From Hymenobacter fodinae (GTDB lineage: Bacteria; Bacteroidota; Bacteroidia; Cytophagales; Hymenobacteraceae), in contig NZ_SRLA01000004.1 of assembly GCF_004745825.1 (NCBI RefSeq), forward strand, positions 480,815 to 544,814: a DNA stretch of 64,000 nucleotides, read 5' to 3'. The notes under the pieces were generated by a model. It was not told where the DNA came from, ran no database searches, and worked only from the letters and a program-made list of their open reading frames with translations. Made by a program: the position numbers and the translations under genes. Shown piece by piece: positions 29,662 through 36,419 of this stretch. Positions within the stretch are counted from its first letter, which is position 1. Every line of letters starts with the position of its first letter.

Positions 29662-30381
29662 TTATCCGTTAAGCTGTGTGGGGCGAAAGCCTAGTTGTAA
29701 AAGGCCCGCAAATACTTGAGCGGCTTGGGTAGTCACCACAGAAGCCTGCTCAATCGTAACACGGCCCTGCCCAGTGCGTACTATTTGATCTGCTAGGGAC
29801 ATAGCACATGCCGTTGCGGGCTGCGTGTGGCGCAATACCTCTTTCGCAGACGTGCGCAACTTGGAAGGCAAGCCCTTCTCTTTGGCCTCCTTTACAATGG
29901 CGTTGGGTCGTTTACCTGTGTGGGCTATGCAGTTGGCCCGGTTGTACTCAATTACGGAGCCCACGCCACCTAATAGGAACTGATGGTTGTTGATGCTCTT
30001 CGAGTTGGCTACCTGTACCTCCCGGCTGGTGTGCTCTAGCAGATTAATAAGTGGGCTATCATGCTCAATGGAGCGCAACTGGCTTTCCATCTTATTGAAC
30101 TGCTCTATGTAGTCCTGCTTGAACTGAGCCGCCCGCTTGCCTGTGAAACCCATCACCAACATGGTGAAGCCTTCTTTGGTCATTATGATGCAGCGCTGTT
30201 TCTTACCGCGTTGGTCGGTGTAAGTTCCCGGCGCAAAATTGAGCCGCGAGAATTCAGCGTCGCATTCTAGGTTGTCAATGGCTCGTAACACATTCTTGTG
30301 TGTCTTAGAGAAGCCCTTCGCTACTCGCAGCGAGTCGGTGGCTGGGTTGCCTTTCTTCGTTGGAAAAACCAAATCTTCCAT
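29662..30381 (-). CDS. Rha family phage regulatory protein
   Basis: 239 residues. Residues about 15-100 form the Rha domain: DSLRVAKGFSKTHKNVLRAIDNLECD, then NFAPGTYTDQRGKKQRCIIMTKEGFTMLVMGFTGKRAAQFKQDYIEQFNKME, all family hallmarks. The C-terminal 130 residues are a second, antirepressor-like or KilA-C-type part. Rha proteins act in early lytic regulation. Adjacent to the CI-like repressor, as expected for an early switch. Confidence 0.85.
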   Translation of the reverse strand: MEDLVFPTKKGNPATDSLRVAKGFSKTHKNVLRAIDNLECDAEFSRLNFAPGTYTDQRGKKQRCIIMTKEGFTMLVMGFTGKRAAQFKQDYIEQFNKMESQLRSIEHDSPLINLLEHTSREVQVANSKSINNHQFLLGGVGSVIEYNRANCIAHTGKRPNAIVKEAKEKGLPSKLRTSAKEVLRHTQPATACAMSLADQIVRTGQGRVTIEQASVVTTQAAQVFAGLLQLGFRPTQLNG

Positions 30382-30405
30382 GTGACTATATAATGAAAGT
30401 GAAAA

Positions 30406-30744
30406 CTATGCGGCGGCTTGCAATGCAGCTTGAACCTTGCGCCCTGGGCGCGGCTCCCAAGTGCGTAAAAACTTGCGTGCGTCCTTCTCGCTGCGGATTT
30501 TATCGGGATGGTACTGCTTAGCGAGTTCTTCCAATACATCTACTATAGCCGGGTTGTCGGGCATATTCCCATCATTCTTAAGGCTATACAGCTGCTGGTC
30601 GGTGATTCCGTAGTGTCCCTTCTGACGCAGGCGGTCTTGGGCTAGGGCGGCATAGTATTTAGGCAGGGCCGGGCTAAACTGCGCCCAACGAAGCAGAAAT
30701 GCGGCATACCGGGCCCGATAGGATTGCAGGGGTGGCTCTTTCAT
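30406..30744 (-). CDS. HTH-like early phage protein (Cro-like position)
   Basis: 112 residues, basic. Central HYGITDQQLYSLKNDGNMPDNPAIVDVLEELAKQY resembles an HTH pair. First leftward gene, divergent from the repressor, so a Cro- or excision-type role is possible from position. Function otherwise unknown. Confidence 0.5.
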   Translation of the reverse strand: MKEPPLQSYRARYAAFLLRWAQFSPALPKYYAALAQDRLRQKGHYGITDQQLYSLKNDGNMPDNPAIVDVLEELAKQYHPDKIRSEKDARKFLRTWEPRPGRKVQAALQAAA

Positions 30745-30758
30745 TATTCCGTAAAAGG

Positions 30759-30848
30759 TTTGGTAATACGTAAATCTTTCCTACGTTTGCCGTAGAACAC
30801 TTGGTAAATATACCAAAGTTCATCAGCAGCCACAAAACTTTACGTAAA
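30759..30848. promoter_or_regulatory. immunity control region: opposed promoters and operators
   Basis: Plus strand: TTTG (30759-30762), 19 nt, TACGTTTG (30782-30789), a perfect Bacteroidota promoter pointing at the repressor (ATG 30854). Minus strand: TTTG (30836-30833), 20 nt, TATATTTA (30812-30805), pointing at the Rha/HTH genes. The palindrome TTGGTAAATATACCAA (30801-30816) overlies the minus -7 box, and TTTACGTAAA (30839-30848) lies just before the repressor ATG. ACGTAAAT and TTTGGTAAT recur at 29264-29315. Confidence 0.75.
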
Positions 30849-30853
30849 AATAT

Positions 30854-31552
30854 ATGCAAACGGTTAACAATCGTTTGGCGTCTCTACCCGATCTTTTAGG
30901 GTATGATTCGCCAGCCGCACTTGCGAAGGCGGCGGGGATTGACCCTAACACTCTGCGTAAGGCCATGCAGGGGCCAAGCAAGCCAAGCTTCGACACGCTG
31001 GAAGCGATCACTAATCGTTGGCCTAAACTGTCGGCTGCATGGCTTTTATCGGGGAAAGGCGAACCGTTTGAGCAAGAGTCTACAAAAGCAAATGACCGAG
31101 TAGAATTCCTACCCGGTGGTGCCCTTAATAAGATGGGCGCTACTGTGATGCCTAGGGGTGGTATGCCAGACATCCCAATGGATGACGCCTCGGAAGATGC
31201 ACCGATACCCAAGAAGCGTGGCCTACCCGTAGTGCAGACCGACCAGGAGTTTCGGGATATGCTGATTCAGCAGCTCAACAAATACAAGGAGGATGCTCAA
31301 CGGCACCAGAGCGAAAACGAAAAACTGCACCGCATCATTACAGACCAACAGGGTACTATTCGCTTCCTACAAGAACAAGTGCAGCAACTGCAGTCTATGG
31401 GAAAGATCGACGGTAATCATTACGATGCCCCTGATACCCTAACTGTCGCTGCCGAGCCGATCAATCCCATTGGATTCGGGCGCGTGCGGTCTATGTATCC
31501 AAACGGCTTGCCCGACGTGGTACATGGGACTTCGCATAAAGCAGCAGCTTAG
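30854..31552 (+). CDS. phage CI-like repressor (HTH plus coiled coil, no peptidase)
   Basis: 232 residues. An N-terminal XRE-type HTH (SPAALAKAAGIDPNTLRKAMQG, about residues 18-40) and EAITNRWPKLSAAWLLSGKGEPF, a pattern common in Bacteroidota phage repressors. A long coiled coil (about residues 145-185: QLNKYKEDAQRHQSENEKLHRIITDQQGT...) follows and the C-terminus lacks a LexA/S24 serine peptidase. Loss of repression therefore cannot be by self-cleavage; an antirepressor such as Rha could do it. Third and last plus-strand prophage gene. Confidence 0.8.
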   Translation: MQTVNNRLASLPDLLGYDSPAALAKAAGIDPNTLRKAMQGPSKPSFDTLEAITNRWPKLSAAWLLSGKGEPFEQESTKANDRVEFLPGGALNKMGATVMPRGGMPDIPMDDASEDAPIPKKRGLPVVQTDQEFRDMLIQQLNKYKEDAQRHQSENEKLHRIITDQQGTIRFLQEQVQQLQSMGKIDGNHYDAPDTLTVAAEPINPIGFGRVRSMYPNGLPDVVHGTSHKAAA

Positions 31553-31621
31553 GTGACCAGATTGATTACCATGGGTTGTTGAAGCGCAACAACTGGGCAG
31601 ACTATCAAGCACTTACATAAG

Positions 31622-31656
31622 AGCCCTTACCTCCGGCGTGGAAGTAAGGGCTTTTT
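31622..31656 (+). terminator. intrinsic terminator after the repressor
   Basis: AGCCCTTAC (31622-31630) pairs perfectly with GTAAGGGCT (31644-31652) followed by TTTTA. About 70 nt after the repressor stop. Confidence 0.75.
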
Positions 31657-31743
31657 AGTGCCCAAGCGTTTCCGCACTAGTGCAGCAAAGGCAGTTTCCG
31701 TTTTGGTCTTCTCGTTAGGATAGGCCTAGGCCACCGCTATAAA

Positions 31744-31788
31744 CACAAAAGAGCCCGCCGGAAATACTTTCGGGCGGGCTCTTTTGTG
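31744..31788. terminator. bidirectional terminator between prophage and ArsR gene
   Basis: A 21-bp stem (31744-31764 with 31768-31788, one mismatch, 3-nt loop TAC) with A/T runs on both sides (CACAAAAG... and ...CTTTTGTG). Ends minus-strand ArsR transcription and insulates the prophage. The remaining part of 31553-31838 shows nothing else. Confidence 0.8.
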
Positions 31789-31838
31789 TAGGCTAGCTGA
31801 AAACCCACGGGCGTGCGCCAAAGCGCAGGCCTTCTCCC

Positions 31839-32147
31839 TTACATGGAGTCGCAGCAATCCTCTAGTGAGTCGATTACGTCGAGCAGCTTCGGGATGGAGA
31901 GGGAGTAGTAGATTTTGGTTCCTACTTTAAACGACGACAGAATGCCGCGGTCTTTCAGAGTAATCAGGTGCTGCGAGGCAATAGCCTGAGGTAAGTCGAG
32001 AGAACGGTAGATTTCCGTAACGGTCATCTTTTCCTCTTTACCAAGCAAATCTACAATGGCTAGGCGCTTCGGGTGAGCCAGCACTTTCAGCATGGCAGCA
32101 GCCTTATCAACCTTTTTTGATTCTACGCGGGCAAGCAATGGTTTCAT
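31839..32147 (-). CDS. ArsR-family transcriptional regulator
   Basis: 102 residues. Winged HTH: AMLKVLAHPKRLAIVDLLGKEEKMTVTEIYRSLDLPQAIASQHLITLKDRGILSSFKVGTKIYYSL, the classic ArsR/SmtB pattern. It lacks the ELCVCDL metal box of ArsR itself, but the C-terminus has EDCCDSM. Ligand unknown. The palindromic site GAATATCG-N6-CGATATTC (32189-32210) lies upstream in the spacer to the divergent dehydrogenase gene. Confidence 0.85.
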   Translation of the reverse strand: MKPLLARVESKKVDKAAAMLKVLAHPKRLAIVDLLGKEEKMTVTEIYRSLDLPQAIASQHLITLKDRGILSSFKVGTKIYYSLSIPKLLDVIDSLEDCCDSM

Positions 32148-32188
32148 AAGAAGTTACAACGGTGGTTGTTCGGGAGAGGGGTATTCAG

Positions 32189-32210
32189 GAATATCGGTAA
32201 TACGATATTC
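32189..32210. promoter_or_regulatory. ArsR-type operator
   Basis: Perfect 8-bp inverted repeat GAATATCG/CGATATTC with a 6-nt spacer, 42 nt upstream of the ArsR ATG and 170 nt upstream of the dehydrogenase ATG. Inference from position. Confidence 0.6.
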
Positions 32211-32338
32211 GAGGGCAGGTAAGTTCCTTGCCAACGTACCAGCACCCGAAAAAATTTACAAAAGCAGGAATATTGTACCTGACATACCTTGTACGGACCA
32301 GCTCCAACAAAGGACAAACCGGCTTGCCGAGGGCTGCT

Positions 32339-32346
32339 TACCTTTG
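32339..32346 (+). promoter_or_regulatory. -7 promoter box of the Glu/Leu/Phe/Val dehydrogenase
   Basis: TACCTTTG, a perfect match to TAnnTTTG, 35 nt before the ATG at 32381. No TTTG is found at the -33 position, only a TTG nearby. Confidence 0.5.
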
Positions 32347-32380
32347 CGCCCACTATTTCCCACCCCACCTTGCCTATCGT

Positions 32381-33610
32381 ATGAAAGAGCTCCTGGCTAA
32401 ATTTGAGAATAAGCGGCCCGAAATCGTGTTTGAATGGAAAGATTCGGAAACCGAAGCCGAGGGCTGGGTAGTCATTAATTCCCTTCGTGGAGGCGCCGCC
32501 GGCGGAGGCACGCGCATGCGTAAGGGCCTCGATAAGCGCGAGGTAGAAAGCCTGGCCAAAACCATGGAGGTGAAGTTCACCGTTTCAGGTCCGGCCATTG
32601 GGGGCGCTAAATCTGGTATCAACTTCGATCCGCAGGACCCGCGCAAGCGTGGCGTGCTGGAGCGTTGGTACCGGGCCGTTATTCCGCTGCTGAAAAATTA
32701 TTATGGCACCGGCGGCGACCTGAACGTGGATGAAATTCACGATGTAATTCCCATCACGGAGGACTACGGCCTCTGGCACCCCCAGGAAGGCATTGTAAAT
32801 GGGCACTACCGTGCTACCGAGCCCCAGAAAATTCAGAAGCTAGGCCAGTTGCGCCAGGGCGTGGTGAAGGTGCTGGAAGATGCCAGCTTCTCCCCCGACC
32901 TCAGCCGCAAATACACCGTAGCTGATCTGATTACAGGGTACGGCGTAGCTGAAGCAGTACGCCATTACTATGAGCTGTGGGGCGGCCGCTCAGTAGCCGG
33001 CAAACGGGCCATTATTCAGGGCTGGGGCAACGTAGGCGCGGCAGCAGCCTACTACTTGGCTACGCAAGGAGCCCGCATCACCGGCATCATCGACCGGGCA
33101 GGTGGCCTACTCAAGGAAGATGGTCTCTCACTAGAGGAAATCCGGGCGTTGTTCCTGAACCGTGATGGCAATGCCTTGACCGCCGACAATTTGCTTTCCT
33201 TCGAGGAGGTTAACCAGCGCGTATGGTCTTCGGGTGCGGAGATTTTTATTCCGGCGGCGGCTTCTCGCCTCGTTACTCGCGGGCAAGTTGATGCGCTGGT
33301 GGCGGGTGGCCTAGAGGTGATTTCCTGCGGCGCCAATGTGCCCTTCCAGGACCCCGAAATCTTCTTCGGCCCCACCGGCGAGTTTGCCGACGACCACACC
33401 AGCGTCATCCCCGATTTTATTGCCAACTGCGGCATGGCCCGGGTATTTGCTTACCTGATGGAGTCCAACGCCGAAATCACCGACCAAGCTATTTTCCAAG
33501 ACACTTCGCGCATTATTCGCTCAGCGCTGGAGCGTACGCGCCATCAGAGCGAGGCTCGCACGGGTATCGCGCAGAAGTCGTTTGAAATGGCACTGCGGCA
33601 GTTAGTATAG
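32381..33610 (+). CDS. Glu/Leu/Phe/Val dehydrogenase family protein
   Basis: 409 residues from MKELLAKFENKRPEIV; the frame extends 51 codons further upstream without a good start. Dimerisation domain with R.GAAGGGTRMRKGLDKREVESLAKTMEVKFTVSGPAIGGAKSGINFDP (the GGAK segment carries the catalytic Lys) and a C-terminal Rossmann domain with QGWGNVGAAAAYYL near residue 215. Uses NAD(P) to deaminate an amino acid. It could be glutamate or branched-chain specific; the extra motif ...GTGGDLNVDE... suggests the glutamate group, but I cannot decide. Confidence 0.85.
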   Translation: MKELLAKFENKRPEIVFEWKDSETEAEGWVVINSLRGGAAGGGTRMRKGLDKREVESLAKTMEVKFTVSGPAIGGAKSGINFDPQDPRKRGVLERWYRAVIPLLKNYYGTGGDLNVDEIHDVIPITEDYGLWHPQEGIVNGHYRATEPQKIQKLGQLRQGVVKVLEDASFSPDLSRKYTVADLITGYGVAEAVRHYYELWGGRSVAGKRAIIQGWGNVGAAAAYYLATQGARITGIIDRAGGLLKEDGLSLEEIRALFLNRDGNALTADNLLSFEEVNQRVWSSGAEIFIPAAASRLVTRGQVDALVAGGLEVISCGANVPFQDPEIFFGPTGEFADDHTSVIPDFIANCGMARVFAYLMESNAEITDQAIFQDTSRIIRSALERTRHQSEARTGIAQKSFEMALRQLV

Positions 33611-33621
33611 TGGGGTTTGGA

Positions 33622-33737
33622 GTCTTAGGGGCTTAGCATTTTGGTTGATATTCAACCCTGGCAATGACATTCTGTTGCCAGGGTTGAAAACCAAGCTGCT
33701 GAGTTTCTAAGGCCCTAAGTCCCTAAGCTCCCAAGAC
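33622..33737. repeat. nested inverted repeat in the intergenic region
   Basis: Inner stem TTCAACCCTGGCAA (33651-33664) with its exact complement 33675-33688, extended by TTGGTT/AACCAA (33641-33646 / 33689-33694). Outer imperfect arms GTCTTAGGGGCTTAG (33622-33636) and CTAAGCTCCCAAGAC (33723-33737, 2 mismatches). The repeated CTTAG/CTAAG segments look like a dispersed chromosomal repeat. It could also terminate the dehydrogenase transcript. Confidence 0.7.
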
Positions 33738-33745
33738 CCTCACCA

Positions 33746-34891
33746 ATGAATCTTCAGGAATTTCTGAACCTGCGCATTCTCGGCAACAACGTGGGTGCCT
33801 ACCTGACGTGCGTCGGTATTCTGCTGTTTGGCTACGTCTTTAAAACGCTGCTTTCGCGGCTGCTCTCCAAGCTGGTCTTCCGTTTCATTCGAAAGCGGAC
33901 GGAGGGCGTGAGCGAGGCCCAATTTCAGGCTTTGTTGATTCAGCCGGTATCAATCGTGGTTTTCTTCGTCACAATTTACTTGGCGTTTCAGGTGCTGGAT
34001 TACCCGGTCCGGAGCTCCGAAATCACGCGCCATGAGCCGTGGCCGAAAGTTGCCCTGTTCCGCCTGTACCAAGTAGGCCTGATTACCGGAATGGCCTGGA
34101 TAGCCTTGCGCGTGGTAGACTTTTTGGTGTTGGTATTCCAGCGGAAAGCCGAAACCAACGTCTCTCGTCTCAACAACCAGTTGATTCCTTTCGCCAAAGA
34201 CTTGCTCAAGGTCTTGGTCCTGACAATGGCCTTCCTAGTACTCTTGAGCAAAGTATTTGGTGTCAACGTTACGGCTCTCATTGGGGGCCTGGGCATCGGT
34301 GGCCTAGCCGTGGCCTTCGCCGCAAAGGAAAGCCTGGAGAACCTGATTGCTTCCTTCACTATCTTCCTCGACCGGCCCTTTGCCGTGGGCGACTTAGTGG
34401 AAGTAGGCGCTGTGACGGGTACCGTAGAGAAGGTAGGCTTCCGTAGCACCCGCCTGCGCACGGCAGAAAAGAGCTATGTCACAGTGCCTAATAAGGCCAT
34501 GATTGACAAGCCCCTGGACAACCTTTCGTTACGGACAGCCCGCCGGGTCAACTTCACCTTAGCTTTAAGTCATACTACTACCAGTCAACAACTGCACCGA
34601 ATAGTAGAGGAAGGGACGCGCGCTATTCAAGACAACCCCTTGGTGACGCAAGAGGTGCAAATGCAATTCTCCGCCCTTACTCCCGCCGCGAAAGAGGTAA
34701 CGGTGCAGTACTTCGTGGAAACCACCAGCTACGACGAGTACTTACGGGTAAAGCAAGACCTTAATTACCGCTTAGTTGAAGTGGTGGAGCAAGCGGGCGG
34801 CGCCTTCGCCAGTACCGGTAATACTGTAGTGCAACTCACCACCGGCGGCCGCTTTGATAGCCTCAATCCGGTAGGCACACCCGTAGTCTAA
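33746..34891 (+). CDS. MscS-family mechanosensitive channel
   Basis: 381 residues. Four transmembrane segments (about residues 18-36, 70-88, 110-130, 150-172), then the pore-lining helix and the MscS beta domain: GLGIGGLAVAFAAKESL (about 179-195) is the family hallmark TM3 pattern of Gly/Ala, followed by NLIASFTIFLDRPFAVGDLVEVG and ...GTVEKVGFRSTRLRT.... Longer N-terminus than E. coli MscS by two spans. Releases solutes in osmotic downshock. Confidence 0.9.
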   Translation: MNLQEFLNLRILGNNVGAYLTCVGILLFGYVFKTLLSRLLSKLVFRFIRKRTEGVSEAQFQALLIQPVSIVVFFVTIYLAFQVLDYPVRSSEITRHEPWPKVALFRLYQVGLITGMAWIALRVVDFLVLVFQRKAETNVSRLNNQLIPFAKDLLKVLVLTMAFLVLLSKVFGVNVTALIGGLGIGGLAVAFAAKESLENLIASFTIFLDRPFAVGDLVEVGAVTGTVEKVGFRSTRLRTAEKSYVTVPNKAMIDKPLDNLSLRTARRVNFTLALSHTTTSQQLHRIVEEGTRAIQDNPLVTQEVQMQFSALTPAAKEVTVQYFVETTSYDEYLRVKQDLNYRLVEVVEQAGGAFASTGNTVVQLTTGGRFDSLNPVGTPVV

Positions 34892-34918
34892 TCAGGCCGC
34901 TCTCGGTAAGAGAAAAGC

Positions 34919-34961
34919 AAAAAGGGTCAGTGAAGCAGGTGCTTCACTGACCCTTTTTTAT
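34919..34961. terminator. bidirectional terminator between convergent genes
   Basis: A 16-bp stem (AAAGGGTCAGTGAAGC at 34921-34936 with its complement, 4-nt loop) flanked by A and T runs. Confidence 0.85.
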
Positions 34962-34989
34962 CATGAGGCAATTTAGAGGAGAGGCTAAC

Positions 34990-35868
34990 CTAACGGCCAC
35001 CAAACAGGCCGCCAAGTAGGCCACCCATACCGCTACCCAATAAGCCGCCGCCACCGGCGCTACGTGGCGCCGAGTTTGGCTGGCCACCTAGGCCACCCAG
35101 GATGGACATCAGTGAGCCTAAGCCCCCGCTGCCCACGTGTGAGCCTTGCTGCGGGTAGTTGCCGTAACCGGCCTGGCTTTGGCCACCGCCCATCATGCCG
35201 CCAAGCAGGCCGCCGCCGAGCAAACCGCCCAGGAGGCCACCCATGCCGCTATTGGCCGCACCACCGAGCAAGCCACCCATGGTGCTGCCCATCATGCCAC
35301 CACCGCCCATGCCCCCGCGGCCACCAGCCACGCGTGAAATTACCATGGGGGCCACTACCCCCAGCAGACCAGCCATGAGCGCCCCTTTCGGAATGCCTAC
35401 GCTGCCCAACTTGTCGGTAATACCGCTCAGGAAACCTTGTTTGCCGGGGTCATTCGGATCGTGTGGTACAGCGGCCGCTTGGTCAACCACTTGCTCTAGG
35501 GCTTGCGTTTGCTGCTGGTTGATGCCCAGATAGGCCGAAATCTTGTTCACCATCTCCTCCTCTGTGTTGGAGTAGGCGCCATCGGCGCGGGCGAAACTGA
35601 TAAGGTCTGTTACGAGTGAGAACCGCAGGTCGCTGGAGCGAAGGGTATCCAGGTTTTGCTTGATGGTTTCGTTGGTAGAGTCTTTGGCAGCAGCTATTAC
35701 CTGCTGCGTAGCGCCACCCGATAAACCTGCTTGATGGGCCAGTTGCTGCAGAAATTCCACTTCCGCCGCTGAGGCTTCGCGGTCGGCAGAAGCCAAGCTG
35801 GCAATAACACTTAGGTAAGCGGCTTTTTCTTGATCAGAGTAGTTTTGCAGAAGTTGATTATCAGCCAT
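34990..35868 (-). CDS. TerB-like protein with Gly-rich C-terminus
   Basis: 292 residues. Residues 1-135 are the TerB/DUF533-like helical domain (DQEKAAYLSVIASLASADREASAAEVEFLQQLAHQAGLS..., ...LISFARADGAYSNTEEEMVNKISAYLGI), with acidic DGxY-type segments (AD.E.S..E and ADGAYS..EE). A hydrophobic stretch (GALMAGLLGVVAPMVISRVAGG) is followed by repeats of (M)GGLLGG, a very Gly/Leu/Met-rich region. Probably membrane associated; substrate unknown. Confidence 0.7.
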   Translation of the reverse strand: MADNQLLQNYSDQEKAAYLSVIASLASADREASAAEVEFLQQLAHQAGLSGGATQQVIAAAKDSTNETIKQNLDTLRSSDLRFSLVTDLISFARADGAYSNTEEEMVNKISAYLGINQQQTQALEQVVDQAAAVPHDPNDPGKQGFLSGITDKLGSVGIPKGALMAGLLGVVAPMVISRVAGGRGGMGGGGMMGSTMGGLLGGAANSGMGGLLGGLLGGGLLGGMMGGGQSQAGYGNYPQQGSHVGSGGLGSLMSILGGLGGQPNSAPRSAGGGGLLGSGMGGLLGGLFGGR

Positions 35869-36126
35869 GATGAAAGGAAAGAAATAGGGTGGATGATGTG
35901 AGGTGCTTAACGCGAAGTGTGCGGCATAGGTTGAACTGCTCGGCTACCTAACCAAACCATCAGGCACAGCACTCTCACTCCTTATAGGGCTGCCCAGACT
36001 TTGGTGGCGTAAAAAGATATCGAAGCTCAACTTTTTTTTACTAGCCTAAACCTGTTGGCTATAAAGCATTTGCCAATTATAAGCCACCTTGTCACAAAAT
36101 TTCTTGTAGAATCTTATGCCTAAGAG

Positions 36127-36157
36127 TTGCGCAAGAAAAAACGACCTGCCATATTTG
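36127..36157 (+). promoter_or_regulatory. tRNA-Val promoter
   Basis: TTGC (36127-36130), 19 nt, CATATTTG (36150-36157); one change from TAnnTTTG in the -7 box. Same TTGC-N19 arrangement as the tRNA-Pro promoter. The rest of 35869-36126 shows nothing clear. Confidence 0.55.
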
Positions 36158-36181
36158 CCATCCCAAACGGGACACGCCCAT

Positions 36182-36256
36182 GGGAGATTAGCTCAGCTGG
36201 TTCAGAGCATCTGCCTTACAAGCAGAGGGTCACTGGTTCGAACCCAGTATCTCCCA
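36182..36256 (+). tRNA. tRNA-Val (TAC), copy 1
   Basis: 75 nt with the acceptor GGGAGAT/ATCTCCC, D arm GCTC..GAGC, anticodon loop CTTACAA (anticodon TAC), T loop TTCGAAC. CCA is not encoded. Identical to copy 2. Confidence 0.97.
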
Positions 36257-36281
36257 CTTTTTCATAGTACGCACACCCCAC

Positions 36282-36356
36282 GGGAGATTAGCTCAGCTGG
36301 TTCAGAGCATCTGCCTTACAAGCAGAGGGTCACTGGTTCGAACCCAGTATCTCCCA
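36282..36356 (+). tRNA. tRNA-Val (TAC), copy 2
   Basis: Identical to the copy at 36182 with exactly 100-nt period; same anticodon TAC. A terminator follows 5 nt later. Confidence 0.97.
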
Positions 36357-36360
36357 CACA

Positions 36361-36394
36361 AACAGGACAGTCGGAAACGGCTGTCCTGTTTTCG
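36361..36394 (+). terminator. terminator after the tRNA-Val pair
   Basis: AACAGGACAG (36361-36370) pairs with CTGTCCTGTT (36381-36390), then TTCGTTTT. Confidence 0.75.
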
Positions 36395-36419
36395 TTTTAC
36401 GCGTAGCATAAGCCAAAAA

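Larger units (their letters stand above)
1..31740. mobile_element. HK97-type prophage, right part
   Basis: A contiguous block of phage genes: tape measure, tail tube, connectors, HK97 capsid and protease, portal, terminase, replication genes, Rha and a CI-like repressor. Nearly all are on the minus strand with stop/start overlaps of 1-4 nt. The left end lies outside the window. The right end must fall between the repressor stop (31552) and the host ArsR gene (31839). I place it loosely near the terminator-rich stretch 31.6-31.8 kb, but no attachment repeat can be shown because only one end is visible. No integrase, lysis or tail-fibre genes are seen here; they probably lie to the left. Confidence 0.93.

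Noticed and set aside
36182..36356. tRNA-Val genes as prophage attachment site
   Set aside because: They lie 4.4 kb beyond the repressor with host genes in between, so not the prophage boundary.
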